Source: Dysosmobacter welbionis (lineage in GTDB: Bacteria; Bacillota; Clostridia; Oscillospirales; Oscillospiraceae). Taken from it: a stretch of DNA of 64,000 nucleotides. Both the position numbers and the translations under genes were made by a program. Below, one piece after another: positions 1 to 9,600 of this stretch. Position 1 is the stretch's first letter, and every line of letters starts with the position of its first letter. The notes under the pieces are model-generated. The model saw only the letters and a list, made by a program, of their open reading frames with translations, was not told where the DNA came from and ran no database searches. The DNA is taken from NCBI RefSeq assembly GCF_005121165.3, contig NZ_CP034413.3, positions 930,001 to 994,000 of the forward strand, read 5' to 3'.

Positions 1-906
1 GATGGCCTCATGGGTGTCCCGCACCACCGTCCATTCCTCGGCATCAGCCTTGACCTGCCGGTGATCCACGGTTTTGGTCTGCCCCTGAACGAGATCTCCG
101 GTGTAGACCTCGGAGCGGAGAATGACGCCGACCGTTCGGGTCTGCCACTTGCCGCTGCCGAGCAAATTTTCGTGGGTGATCTTTCCCTGCATCTTCTTGT
201 AGTGGCTGGGGGTGAGGATGCCAGCCTCGTTCAGCCGCACGGCGATGGTATTCAGGCCAGCGCCCTTGGAAGCCCAACGAAACATCCGCTGCACCACGAC
301 GGCGGCAACGGGGTCGATGATAAGCTGGTGGCAATCGTCCTCGGCTTTCAGATAGCCGTAGGGAGTACGCGCACCGATAAATTTGCCGTCCTTCATGGCC
401 TGCCGCTGCTGCGCCCTGATCTTGCGCCCAATGTCCAAAGCGTAGGCTTCGTTTATCATGTTCCGCAGCGGGATGATGATACCGGAATGGGCATCCTCCG
501 GGGCGGCGGTATCGAAGTTTTCATTGACCGCAATAAAGCGGATGCTGCGGATGCGGAAATACTGCTCGATGTAATAGCCGGTGTCGATGGTGTTCCGCCC
601 CAAACGGGAGAGGTCTTTCACAATGACGCAGTTGACGTGACCGGCCTCAATATCCGAGAGCATCTGCTGAAAGCCCGGACGGTGGAAGTTTGTCCCGGTC
701 GCGCCGTTGTCAATGTAGGTATCGTACACGCTGATCTCCGGGTACTGCTCCAGATAGCGGGCAATAATCATCTGCTGGGTTTCAATGGATACGCTGTGCG
801 TGTGGGTATCCTCCACCGAAAGGCGGACATAGATCGCGGCGCGGCAAGCGGCGTCAGCCTCCTGCACGGCCACCGCAGCCGTTTCTTTTCTGCTTTTCCT
901 TGCCAT
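1..906 (-). CDS. Large serine recombinase, 3' end outside window
   Basis: Large serine recombinases of the resolvase/TndX-TnpX class excise and integrate conjugative elements by a serine-linked double-strand exchange. The frame is open for all 302 codons and runs off the left edge. The N-terminus has the catalytic serine in a YVRLS motif, then the DNTG-like phosphate loop region, IVKDLSRLGRN and GYYIEQYF, followed by the start of the recombinase domain (GYLKAEDD, then an EVYTGDLVQG stretch). The start at 906 is preceded by AAAGGTGG and lies 2 bases after the stop of the upstream recombinase, so the two are co-transcribed. Its zinc-ribbon and coiled-coil C-terminus is not visible. The family is clear; which att site it serves is not. 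Confidence 0.9.
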   Translation of the reverse strand, partial: MARKSRKETAAVAVQEADAACRAAIYVRLSVEDTHTHSVSIETQQMIIARYLEQYPEISVYDTYIDNGATGTNFHRPGFQQMLSDIEAGHVNCVIVKDLSRLGRNTIDTGYYIEQYFRIRSIRFIAVNENFDTAAPEDAHSGIIIPLRNMINEAYALDIGRKIRAQQRQAMKDGKFIGARTPYGYLKAEDDCHQLIIDPVAAVVVQRMFRWASKGAGLNTIAVRLNEAGILTPSHYKKMQGKITHENLLGSGKWQTRTVGVILRSEVYTGDLVQGQTKTVDHRQVKADAEEWTVVRDTHEAI

Positions 907-908
907 GC

Positions 909-2543
909 TCAGCCCACCTTTCTCTGTTCGTAATCTTTCTGCTGCGCTGCCAGCGCCAGAAGCTGCAACGCCTTTTTGTATTCGTCCTCATGGGTAAAGG
1001 TAATATCCAGCTCCTTCTTCCCACGGACGCGGATGCTCTGTACCATGTGAATGAGCGCCCTGCGGTCTAAGGTTTCCAGCGTGGAGAACTGCGTAAACTG
1101 TGAAATCCAGCGGTTGCGCTCACTCCGGTTTTCCAGCACCTCCGTGAGTTTTTCCTTGAGAACGCGGACGCTCTCGCGGATGTCCTCAGCCTGCTTGGTG
1201 TACTTTGCCTTATAGGAAGCGTATTCTTCCTTGGTAAGCATACCCCCCACAAGACTCTCATAAAGCCGTGCCTTGAACTCCAGCACCTGCTCCAACCGGC
1301 GCTCGTTGTCGGTGATGTGGTCGCTGTATTCCTTGGCAAGCGCCTGATTGATGCTGGTCTGGTCAATGCCGGTCAGCAGCGCCTCCAGAGAAGCAATATT
1401 GCCGATATAGGCTTTCAGGCTGTCCCGCACACAGTCGATCAGGCTGCTTTCTTTCAGCATGACCGGATGGGCGCAGCCCTTTTTCTTGCCGGTAGGACAA
1501 TAATAGTAGTGGTACTCCTTGCCGTTTGCACGGTTGGTCTTGCGGGTCATGCGGCTTCCGCAGCACCCGCAGATCAGAATACCGGAGAACAGGTACACCG
1601 TATCCTCGTTGGGAGAAGTGCGGGTATCCAGTCCCTTAATGCGCTGCACCAGCTCAAAATCCTGACGGGCAATCAGCGCTTTATGGGCATCCGGGACGCG
1701 CACCCACTCGGAGGCGGGGCGCTGCTCCATCTGCTTGATCTTGTAATGCGGCGTACCCTGTTTGCCCTGCACCAGCGTTCCGGTGTAGGTTTCGTCCTGC
1801 AAGATGCGGATGATGGTGGTTGCCGACCACTTGCAGTCAGCCTTGTCCGCATAGCCCTTTTTCGCGTAGGGCAGACCGTTGTTCTTCTTGTACGCCAGCG
1901 GGGAGAGAATACCCAGCCGGTTCAGCTCTGCCGCGATCTTGGAGGCGCTTGCGCCCTCCAGCCGCATACGGAAGATGTCGCAGACAACGCGGGCGGCGTA
2001 GGGGTCAGGGACGAGCAAATTCTTGTTGTCCTCGGCTTTCATGTAGCCGTACACCGGGAACGCGCCGACGAAATCGCCGTTGCGCCGCTTCACGTCCAGA
2101 GAAGAACGGGTCTTGATGGAACTGTCCCGGCAGTAGGCTTCGTTCATAATGTTCTTGACCGATACGGCCAGATCATCGCCGCTGTCGTGGGCGGTGTCGA
2201 TGCTGTCGGTGATGGCGATGAAGCGCACCCCATAGGCCGGGAATACCCGGCGCAGATACCGGCCGGTTTCAATGTACTCGCGCCCCAGCCGGGAGAGGTC
2301 TTTTACAATGACGCAGTTGATATTTCCATCGGTGACATCCTGCATCATTTCCTTGAATGCGGGACGGTCGAAGATGATGCCGCTGTATCCATCGTCGATC
2401 TTTTCGGAAACGACCTCAATATCCGGGTTGTGCTCCACAAAGTTTTCAATGAGCTTGCGCTGATTGGAAACGCTGTCACTCTCGCTGGAATGATCGTCGG
2501 TGTAGGACAGGCGGATATAAGCGGTGGCTTTGAATTTAGGCAT
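909..2543 (-). CDS. Large serine recombinase (TndX/TnpX-like)
   Basis: A 544-residue site-specific serine recombinase. Catalytic Ser lies in YIRLSYTDD near residue 12. The resolvase core continues with IVKDLSRLGREY and the recombinase domain with GYMKAEDN and DETYTGTLVQGKQ. A zinc-ribbon (CGCCGSRMTRK then YYYCPTGKKKGC) and a coiled coil follow, the standard order for this family. I chose 2543 because AGGAGTG sits 8 bases upstream; the frame could be read from 2579 but has no site there. The gene is immediately followed by a second recombinase, and paired recombinases at an ICE end are common. Together they are the best candidates for the integration/excision enzymes of the outer element. Confidence 0.93.
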   Translation of the reverse strand: MPKFKATAYIRLSYTDDHSSESDSVSNQRKLIENFVEHNPDIEVVSEKIDDGYSGIIFDRPAFKEMMQDVTDGNINCVIVKDLSRLGREYIETGRYLRRVFPAYGVRFIAITDSIDTAHDSGDDLAVSVKNIMNEAYCRDSSIKTRSSLDVKRRNGDFVGAFPVYGYMKAEDNKNLLVPDPYAARVVCDIFRMRLEGASASKIAAELNRLGILSPLAYKKNNGLPYAKKGYADKADCKWSATTIIRILQDETYTGTLVQGKQGTPHYKIKQMEQRPASEWVRVPDAHKALIARQDFELVQRIKGLDTRTSPNEDTVYLFSGILICGCCGSRMTRKTNRANGKEYHYYYCPTGKKKGCAHPVMLKESSLIDCVRDSLKAYIGNIASLEALLTGIDQTSINQALAKEYSDHITDNERRLEQVLEFKARLYESLVGGMLTKEEYASYKAKYTKQAEDIRESVRVLKEKLTEVLENRSERNRWISQFTQFSTLETLDRRALIHMVQSIRVRGKKELDITFTHEDEYKKALQLLALAAQQKDYEQRKVG

Positions 2544-2665
2544 GAAAAAGCACTCCTTTCTCCCGGACTGCTCCCGCATGAAAATAGTGGTTATCTGGCT
2601 ATTAGGTTTTCATCCTTTTCCACACCGATCATAGCACTCTCTGCGGAAAAAAGCGAGGATGTCGC

Positions 2666-2890
2666 TCAGCGCAAAATGCCTTGCAGACATTCCTCCAACG
2701 TAACACCGTTCCCGGCGAAGCAGGCGTTTACCACGAAATCGCCGCAGCGGAAGCGGTAAGGATTTTTGATCTGGCGAATAAAGGCGGCAATGCGTTCTTC
2801 CTTGGGAAGATTTTTGTCTACGGATACTTCCCGGATGTCCACCAGTTCATCCGTGTGGATTTGGGTTTCGTTTGGTGTCGGCTGCATCAT
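2666..2890 (-). CDS. Small DUF6870-type protein
   Basis: A 74-residue soluble protein with no signal peptide or membrane segment. It has a conserved-looking core (DIREVSVDKNLPKEERI, then NPYRFRCGDFVVNACF and LEECLQGIL) that I associate with the DUF6870 small proteins found next to recombinases in Tn1549-like elements; no function is known. The start at 2890 has GGAG 6 bases upstream. The longer frame back to 3211 has a composition unlike the core and no ribosome site, so I rejected it. It lies upstream of the recombinase pair on the same strand and could be an accessory protein, which is only a positional inference. Confidence 0.7.
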   Translation of the reverse strand: MMQPTPNETQIHTDELVDIREVSVDKNLPKEERIAAFIRQIKNPYRFRCGDFVVNACFAGNGVTLEECLQGILR

Positions 2891-3461
2891 GGCGATCTCC
2901 TTTCTCGGTTTGGTGGGTTTCCTCAAGGTCACATGAATGCGCTGACGGGAAAGGCCATCAGCGCATGGTATCTGACTTTGAGAGGCGGCTGCGCGGGCAG
3001 AATTGGAGCCACATAACATAATGGCGAATACCGGCGCAGCCGCTCTGCTTGTCCATTTGAGAAGATCCATCCTATTTGCCACGCGCCCCGGATAGTGGGC
3101 ATGATGCAGGCCGCCCTTGGCAGGGCTGTCATAACTCCACGATACCGCTGCCTCAAAGAGCTGGCGCATACCGCAGGGTTCCCCCTCAAGTCTGTGGGAG
3201 GGCGTGAGCAAGTTTCATTATCCGCCGCGCTGTCATCGCGCCCGATTTGCCGAATCGGGTCTAAGGCTGCGTAGATCGCTCGGATGGCTTTTCCGGAATC
3301 ACCTCCTTGAAGCCATCGTCGTGGCGGCGCACCTTATGCCGCTATCACGCGGGTTTTGTGCCTGCATCATGGTCTATTCAGTTTTCAACGTTCGGTGAAA
3401 GGCTTCGTGGAGAATGTCCCTTCACCTATCGCCGATTTTGGGCCACTTTTGCACCCTGTTT
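2891..3461. other. Intergenic, no confident gene
   Basis: This 570-base stretch lies between the small DUF6870-type gene and the sigma-like gene. Reading frames exist on both strands, but none has a convincing ribosome site and a protein-like composition together. It probably holds the promoter of the recombinase module and possibly recombination sites; I could not identify a specific signal. Confidence 0.4.
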
Positions 3462-3944
3462 TCAGCAATCAGGGAAAAGTTTTTTCATTTTCTTCATCGC
3501 CGCGCCGATGCTCTTGGAAATATTCTGATGGCTGACACCCTCGGCTGCGCCAATCTCATCAACCGTCATCCCATCCACGAAATACATCCACACCCTGCGG
3601 AACTGCGTATCCGTCAGGTGCTTCCGAATCTGCGTGACCTTTCTGACGCTGCGGTGGATTGCCTCTGCCCGGTCATGCGCCTGCTCCATGCAGACATCCA
3701 CGGCAGGAATGGAGGCCGCTTCCTCGGATAGCTCATCCAACGCAAGCGTGTGATTGGCATAGACGTGAGCTTCCTTTTCGGAGGCGTGATAGTCCTCGTC
3801 CGACAGGGCTTTCCATTTCAGAAATTCTTTCTCGCTGGCAAAGTCCTCGCGGGTCAGGCGGACGATGACTTCATTGGCGTCCATATAAACGATGGCATCG
3901 GGGTCTTTCTTATTCAGCGCATAGATGCTTTTTCTATTAAACAT
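3462..3944 (-). CDS. Sigma-70 region-4-like regulator
   Basis: A 160-residue protein with a C-terminal sigma-70 region 4-type helix-turn-helix (residues ~105-155: LTDTQFRRVWMYFVDGMT, then VDEIGAAEGVSHQNISKSI). The N-terminal half is acidic and unique to element-borne relatives. Region 2 is not obvious, so it may be a partial sigma factor or an activator rather than a full one. The start at 3944 has GGAGG 6 bases upstream; a longer frame to 4070 runs through a terminator hairpin and was rejected. In this family such genes sit just upstream of recombinases and probably control excision or transfer. The upstream leader peptide and terminator suggest conditional read-through expression. Confidence 0.8.
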   Translation of the reverse strand: MFNRKSIYALNKKDPDAIVYMDANEVIVRLTREDFASEKEFLKWKALSDEDYHASEKEAHVYANHTLALDELSEEAASIPAVDVCMEQAHDRAEAIHRSVRKVTQIRKHLTDTQFRRVWMYFVDGMTVDEIGAAEGVSHQNISKSIGAAMKKMKKLFPDC

Positions 3945-4040
3945 TTTGTTCCTCCGTTCAGATCCGAGTGGGTAAAAAGGTCTGAACGAAGGGCGGCGGG
4001 GAGCGGCAGCCCACGGCGAAAAAGTGCCGGGAACGACAAA

Positions 4041-4078
4041 AAGCGCCCACACAGGCATAAAAGCCTGCATGGGCGCTT
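4041..4078 (-). terminator. Rho-independent terminator or attenuator
   Basis: Two 16-base arms (AAGCGCCCATGCAGGC against GCCTGTGTGGGCGCTT, 14 of 16 pairing) flank a 6-base loop, and on the minus strand the stem runs directly into TTTTTGTCG. It lies between a 10-codon leader peptide and the sigma-like gene, so it should act on transcription entering that gene. Confidence 0.75.
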
Positions 4079-4154
4079 CGGTGCGGTTCAGTATGGAAAT
4101 TGTCGGCGGCTGTCGGAGGGCATAGGTATCCTACGGTGTCCGGGTATCGTCCGG

Positions 4155-4187
4155 CTATGCTCCCGGCGCGGCTTGTTGCCGCAGCAT
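4155..4187 (-). CDS. Putative leader peptide MLRQQAAPGA
   Basis: A 10-codon open frame (MLRQQAAPGA, TAG stop) starting 6 bases after a perfect AGGAGGTG site. It is far too short to be an enzyme. Its position about 80 bases before a terminator hairpin, and about 210 bases before the sigma-like start, matches the arrangement of leader-peptide attenuators such as those of tet(M)-type genes. The function is inferred from layout only; the strong ribosome site in front of so short a frame is the main evidence that it is translated. Confidence 0.5.
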   Translation of the reverse strand: MLRQQAAPGA

Positions 4188-4252
4188 TAGCGGCACCTCC
4201 TGTGCTCTCCTGTCATACGCATAGGTCCCTTTCATCTGAAAAATGTTGGGAC

Positions 4253-4296
4253 AGCAAAAACAACGGCCGCCCCGTACAGAGCAGCCGCCGTTTTCC
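4253..4296 (-). terminator. Probable terminator of the sortase gene
   Basis: On the minus strand a GC-rich imperfect stem (outer arms ACGGC/GCCGT) is followed by GTTTTTGC, about 70 bases past the sortase stop. The inner stem is imperfect. Confidence 0.45.
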
Positions 4297-4364
4297 CTAT
4301 ACCATACGCTGCTTTTCAGTACCGCAAGGATGGGTGTCCTGTTATCGTCGTATTCTGATTTCTT

Positions 4365-5204
4365 TTAGGGCATTTCAGGACTATCCACAAGGGATACGCT
4401 GAACTCCTGCGCGGTTGCCCCCTCCGGCAGCAGCTTTGCCATGACCACCAGCCGCTGATTGCCGCTGTTGGCCTTGTCATACTTCCGGCAGCAGGTGGAG
4501 AGGGTCAGAACGGTATCTTCCTCGGAGAAGGTCACGCCATCAAAGTCAAGCCAGTTTTTCCGCGCAATCGTCTCAAAGAAGCTGGTCAGATCATCTCCCG
4601 TGGGATCAGGCGCAATATAGTCAAAGCCAATATCCGTGACGAATAGCGCGGTGATCTGGAAAATCATGTCCTCGCCATCCACAGAGAGATAGATATACGG
4701 ATGCTCCTTTACAAAGTCTGCGTCCATATAACGGTAGAGCTTGGTGAACCGCACACCGTCCGGGTCGCAGTTGCTGGCGGAGTGACCGAAAACAGTGGTG
4801 TTTTTGTCCAGCTTATCCCTGCCGCCGATTTCGTTTTCACAATGGGCATAATAGCAGCCCCACATGGCATACTCACCGTTTTCATCCAGCTTCAGGTAAT
4901 AGCCGTTGTCCTCCGCCTGCATCACGGGATCGTCTACCTCCGCACCGGGGATATACAGCCATGCCACGGTGTCGGGATTCTTCGCTCTGGCTTCCGCCAA
5001 CTCTGCCTGCCTGTCCACCGAGGGGATAACTTCGCCCGCGGGAGTCGCTGATGGCTGAGACGCAGATGTGCCGGAAGGCGTTCTGTCGGGAATGTCGATA
5101 GGCTCCGTCCCTTTCTGATAGCAGCCCATGACTGCCGTGGTCATGGCAAAGAGAAGGACGGCCATGCAGATGATCGGACGAATGATTCTTGTGATTCTTT
5201 TCAT
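4365..5204 (-). CDS. Class B sortase
   Basis: Sortases cleave a C-terminal sorting motif and attach proteins to peptidoglycan or to pilins on the outer face of the membrane. This 279-residue protein has the class B catalytic set: His in VFGHSASN (~residue 141), Cys in LSTCC (~237) and Arg in GNQRLVV (~251). The N-terminus is a basic/hydrophobic segment ending in AVMGC, which looks like a lipobox, unusual for a sortase that is normally held by an uncleaved helix. The start at 5204 has AAGGAGA 7 bases upstream. It follows the SLH surface-protein gene but is separated from it by a terminator. Its substrate is not evident: the neighbouring surface protein carries SLH repeats, not an obvious sorting signal. 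Confidence 0.9.
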   Translation of the reverse strand: MKRITRIIRPIICMAVLLFAMTTAVMGCYQKGTEPIDIPDRTPSGTSASQPSATPAGEVIPSVDRQAELAEARAKNPDTVAWLYIPGAEVDDPVMQAEDNGYYLKLDENGEYAMWGCYYAHCENEIGGRDKLDKNTTVFGHSASNCDPDGVRFTKLYRYMDADFVKEHPYIYLSVDGEDMIFQITALFVTDIGFDYIAPDPTGDDLTSFFETIARKNWLDFDGVTFSEEDTVLTLSTCCRKYDKANSGNQRLVVMAKLLPEGATAQEFSVSLVDSPEMP

Positions 5205-5280
5205 AATGCTGTCTCCTTGCCGCGCTGGGATAGCGGCGCAGCTCAAAATGTCATTGATTTGTTTCTTGTAGCGAAAAGAG

Positions 5281-5322
5281 AACAGCGCAGCTTCAGGGCG
5301 AGATGCCCGTCCGCTGCGCTGT
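5281..5322 (-). terminator. Terminator of the surface-protein gene
   Basis: A perfect 10-base stem (ACAGCGCAGC / GCTGCGCTGT) with an inner GGGC/GCCC stem; on the minus strand it is followed by a T-rich tract. It lies about 60 bases after the SLH-region stop codon. Confidence 0.75.
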
Positions 5323-5381
5323 CCGATGTTCGCTTATGGGGTCATGCCAGCGGCTTTGATGTTTAGCCGTATGTCAGCCGG

Positions 5382-6647
5382 TCACTTCTTGCAGCGCCAG
5401 AGGAAGGTCACGATCTGCGCTCTGGTGCAATCCGCATTGGGGCTGAATGTCGTGCTGGTGGTTCCCTTGGTGATGTTCTCCTTGACCGCCCACAATACCG
5501 CATCAGCATAGTAGGCGGTGGACTTCACATCAGCAAAGGGATTGGCTGTACCCGCTGTCGGGGACTTCTCAGAACGCCACAGGAATGTGACGATCTGGGC
5601 ACGGGAGCAGGTCATGTTGGGGCTGAACGTGGTGTCGCTGGTGCCCTTGGTGATGCCGTTTTCTACTGCCCACAGCACAGCGTCGTAGTAGTAGCTGCCC
5701 ACAGGAACGTCGGTGAAGGGCATGGTGCTGGTTTTAGAGGCGGGGCTTCCAGCGGTGCGCCACAGGAAGGTCACGGCCTGCGCACGGGTGCAGATGCCGT
5801 CCGGGGAGAAATGGGTATCATCGGTTCCCTTGGTAATGCCGTTCTCCACTGCCCAATCCACAGCATCCTCATAATAGCTGCCGGTGGCTACATCCACAAA
5901 CACGCCGGTCTGGGGGTTGCCGTTGGCTTTCATAAAGATGACCTCGATGGTATGGGTTCTGCTGACATTCTCAAAGGTGTAGGACTTCACCGCGCCGATG
6001 CTCTTGCCGTCGATCTTGACGTTGGCGACAGCATAGCCCTTATCCGGGGTGATGGTGAAGGTCTGATCCCGGCCCTCACGGACGCTGACATTGCCGGAGG
6101 GAGAAATGGAGCCGCCAGCCCCGGCAGTTGCCTTGATGGTGTAATAGCTGTAAGAATGGCCGCTGCCATTATAACGCCAGTGTGCCGTATAGGTTCGGTT
6201 GCCAGTGCTGCCCGTTGGGATGGTGACGGTCATATTGTTCTCGCCGTCAAGCCCCGTGCCGCTCCAGCCGGTGAAGGTATAGCCGGATTTGGTAGGATTC
6301 TTGAGGGTGAAAGTCCTCGTCTCGATGGTGTAGGTGTCGGGATTGCCCTCCGCAGTGCCGCCGGCCAGATCATAGGTGATCGTGTACTCGGTGGGTGCAG
6401 GCGCGTCCTTTTCGAAGATGGCCTTGACCTCCACGTTGTCGTTCGGCATGAGGAACTTGTTGTTCTTGATGGTCACGCCGCCGCTGATGACTTGCCACTC
6501 CTTGAAGTGGTAGCCCTCTTTGGGCATGGCGGTCAGGGTGATCTCCGTGCCGGTCGCAGCGGTGGAAGGAGTTGCGGTGCCGGTGCCGTTTCCGTCATTG
6601 CTGACGGTGACGGTGTAGGTGGTGGGGTAATAACGCTGTTTTCCCAC
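5382..6647 (-). CDS. SLH-repeat C-terminus of the surface protein (frame-shifted part)
   Basis: This frame holds the C-terminal ~415 residues of the giant surface protein. It begins in an InlB-like basket repeat (YTVTVSNDGNGTGT, then ITLTAMPKEGYHFKEWQ), continues through a Listeria-Bacteroides-type repeat (ITYDLAGGTAEG, SGYTFTGWSGTG) and ends in three S-layer homology repeats from ~residue 247, each with a YYxDAVxWAVENGITKGT core. SLH repeats bind secondary wall polymers and hold proteins on the cell surface. There is no ribosome site at its first ATG, so it is not a separate gene. One added base in the GGGG run at 6624-6627 joins it in frame to the upstream ORF. This is either a real inactivating or phase-variable change or a sequencing error. 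Confidence 0.85.
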   Translation of the reverse strand: MGKQRYYPTTYTVTVSNDGNGTGTATPSTAATGTEITLTAMPKEGYHFKEWQVISGGVTIKNNKFLMPNDNVEVKAIFEKDAPAPTEYTITYDLAGGTAEGNPDTYTIETRTFTLKNPTKSGYTFTGWSGTGLDGENNMTVTIPTGSTGNRTYTAHWRYNGSGHSYSYYTIKATAGAGGSISPSGNVSVREGRDQTFTITPDKGYAVANVKIDGKSIGAVKSYTFENVSRTHTIEVIFMKANGNPQTGVFVDVATGSYYEDAVDWAVENGITKGTDDTHFSPDGICTRAQAVTFLWRTAGSPASKTSTMPFTDVPVGSYYYDAVLWAVENGITKGTSDTTFSPNMTCSRAQIVTFLWRSEKSPTAGTANPFADVKSTAYYADAVLWAVKENITKGTTSTTFSPNADCTRAQIVTFLWRCKK

Positions 6648-9600
6648 AGCGCCTTGATCTCTGTGTCCCCGCTCACGGTATAGGTATCGCCTACCTTGTA
6701 CTCCGTGCCGCTAATCTCCCAAGCCTTGAACTCCTGATCGGTGGGAGCGGTGAAGCCGCAGACGGGCAGGATGTAATTTGTCTCTGCCTTGACGATCACG
6801 GGACCCATGCTGCCGCTGCCGCCGTTGCCGCTGAAGGTGATTGTGCAATCCGCAAGCGGCGTACCCTCACCCACAGTGACTTCCGCATCGGTGCTGGCAA
6901 AGTGGTTGTTATCCTCCGCATAGCGGACGAAGTAATTGCCAGCGGACAAGTTATCAATCTCCGTGCCGCTGCACGCCGTATAGCTTCTTTCGCCTGCCAT
7001 ACGGTATTCCATCTTATCAGTCACGCCGCTGATTTTGCCGTCGCTGCCGCCCACGGTGATGGGCGCGACACCGATCAAGCCGTCAGGAGCTTCCCGCGTG
7101 GCTTTGCCGATGCTCCACGCTGCGGTCACGGCATCGGTGCTGCCGTCCACCCATTTGCCGGTCTTGGATGTGACGCTAACGGTGTAATCGCCCGCGTCCG
7201 TGCCGGTGTTGCCGGAGATGTCCATAGTAGCGAGATCATAGCCGTTCACGGTCGCGGTATGCACAGAGCCGTTATAGGTATATGTTCCCGTTACGCTGAT
7301 GTTGGGCTTTGCGGGATCGGTGGGCACGGGAGGTGCGTCCTCCTCGAAGATAGCCTTGACCTCCACGTTGTCGTTCGGCATGAGGAACTTGTCGTCCTTG
7401 ATGGTCACGCCGCCGCTGATGACTTGCCACTCCTTGAAGCGGTAGCCCTCGTTGGGCGTGGCGGTCAGGGTGATTTCCGTGCCGGCCACGGCTTTTGCAT
7501 GAGATGCGGAAGCCGTTCCGTTCCCGTCCGTTCTCACGGTGATGGTAAATTCGGTGGGCGCGGGAGGTGCATCTTTCTCGAAGATGGCTTTAACCTCCAC
7601 GTTGGCACTCGGCATAGTGAACTTATCGTCCTTGATGGTCACGCCGCCGCTCATGACCTCCCACTCCTTGAAGTGGTAGCCCTCGTTGGGCGTAGCGGTC
7701 AGGGTGATCTCCGTGCCGGCCGCGGCTTTTGCATAAGATGCGGAAGCCGTTCCGTTTCCATCCGTTCTCACGGTGACGGTGTGCTCGGCTGCGGGGGCCT
7801 CTGTGCTGATGGTGAAGTAGTGCTCCGCCTTGCCGCAGTAGTTTCCCGTGCCGTACAGCGTCACCTTGGGAGCCTTTTTGCTGTCAAAGCCCTCGTCGCC
7901 CGGTGTGAGGGTGTAGGGATGGACGTTGTTGGAATAGATGGCGGTGTAGTCCGTGTTCTCCGTAAGCTGCTTCGTTTTGTTCTCGCCCGTCTGATGGGAA
8001 AGCCCCGTCAGCTTCTTTTCGCTGCCGTCATGGGCGCAGTCCGTCAGCCCCTCGAGCGTCAAAAGCCCATGCTCATAGCAGTATCCAAGATCATACTTGT
8101 CGCAGAGCGCGCATTTGCCGTACTCGTCAGGGCTATGGTCAATGGTCTTTCCGTTGACGGTGCTGCCGCAGATGGTGATGTTTTCCGCCGGAATACCGGG
8201 CAGCTCCTTTGTGTGCAGCTTGTCATAGACATAGTTTGTGCCGTCCTTTTCCTCAAGCCGGAAGGATTCCACCGTGCTGTTCAGAATTTGAATCTTTCCA
8301 ATCTCTGAAGCTCTGCCAGACGAGTTTTTCCCGATGCCGGGAATATAGTCGGTACCAGACCTCAAATTGCCGCCCTTTGCGGTCACGGTGCTGTTTTCAA
8401 TAAGAATATTTATCTGGCCTCCACTTGAGCCATACGCCGCGCCGATGGCGGGGCCGAACAATTCATTGCGAACGGACACCTGGCTGTTCGCAATGCGGAT
8501 ACGGCTCTCACCATAGGATTGGGATTGTGTACCGTTGCCGATAACCGCGTTGACTGAAGACCTACTATCGATTTGGCTGTCCTGAATGTCGATGCTGCCA
8601 AAGGAAGCCTTTTCGCCGCCGCCAATCGTGCAGCGATTATAGGTGTACTCATCGTTCAGGCGGATGCTGCTGCCGCGGATCACGATCTCTTCAACGGAAG
8701 AATATTCTCCACGTGCGCCGATGATATCGCCCGTCAACACGATGCTGTCCGTGATCTCCAGCTTTTTCAGCGTCTTTGCATCATTCGGTGATTGCACGGT
8801 TTCGTCCATGAAAATACCGTAGGTGTGCAGATCGGAATCCCGGATGGCGATGCTCCCATTGCCGCCGACGCGAATGCCTCTCAAATGCGGCAGCCTGATC
8901 TCGCCGTTTTCAATAACGATCTCGCTATTGCTGCCCACGCGGATCCCGTCGGTATGAGTGGTGGGTATGTCCGTGGATTCAACGCGGCAGTTTCGGATGG
9001 TGAGCTTCCCACCCGGCGAGTCTGCGTCCCAGCCGATCAGGACCTTTTCGCTGCTGAGAAGCGGAAGCTCTGCGTCCGAAATGGTGATGCTTCCGACGCT
9101 TCCGCCGGCAGCTCCGCCGATGCAGGCGCCGTCCTTACTGGAAATGGATTTGATCGCATTGCCGTTGATGGTGATGCTTTTGCAATCCACACGCTCGGAA
9201 TAGCTGTCCGTAAAGCCGCCGATGGCTGCGCCGCTGCCCTCGGCGGAAACGGTGAGCTCACCGCCAGTGATGCGAATGTCGCCCTTACTGCCGATGCCTG
9301 CCGCACCGCCTTTTCCGACCGCATGGATGACGCCGCCGTTGATGGTAACGCCGCTCTTGCCGTTGCCTTTATCGCCAATGGCGGCGTTATTGTGATTGGC
9401 CGTGGCTTCTATCTCTCCGCCATTGATGGTAACGGTCATTGCCCCGGTGTTATAAATTCTGGCTCCGCCGATGCCGAAGCCCTCTCCCTTGGCAGTTGCC
9501 TTGACCGTGCCGCCGTTGATGATGACGCTGCCGCTCTCATACGGCCCGATTCCGTTTCCGGAGAGCACCCTGTGCGAATTTTCTCCAAAGTTGTTGACGC

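Noticed and set aside
10-933. 307-codon plus-strand frame at the left edge
   Set aside because: Antisense to the partial recombinase, whose frame is open through the edge and has family motifs.
1317-2759. 480-codon plus-strand frame
   Set aside because: It is the antisense shadow of the serine recombinase at 909-2543.
2929-3211. Minus-strand frames upstream of the DUF6870-type gene
   Set aside because: Arginine/alanine/proline-rich composition without a ribosome site; the better start for the downstream gene is at 2890.
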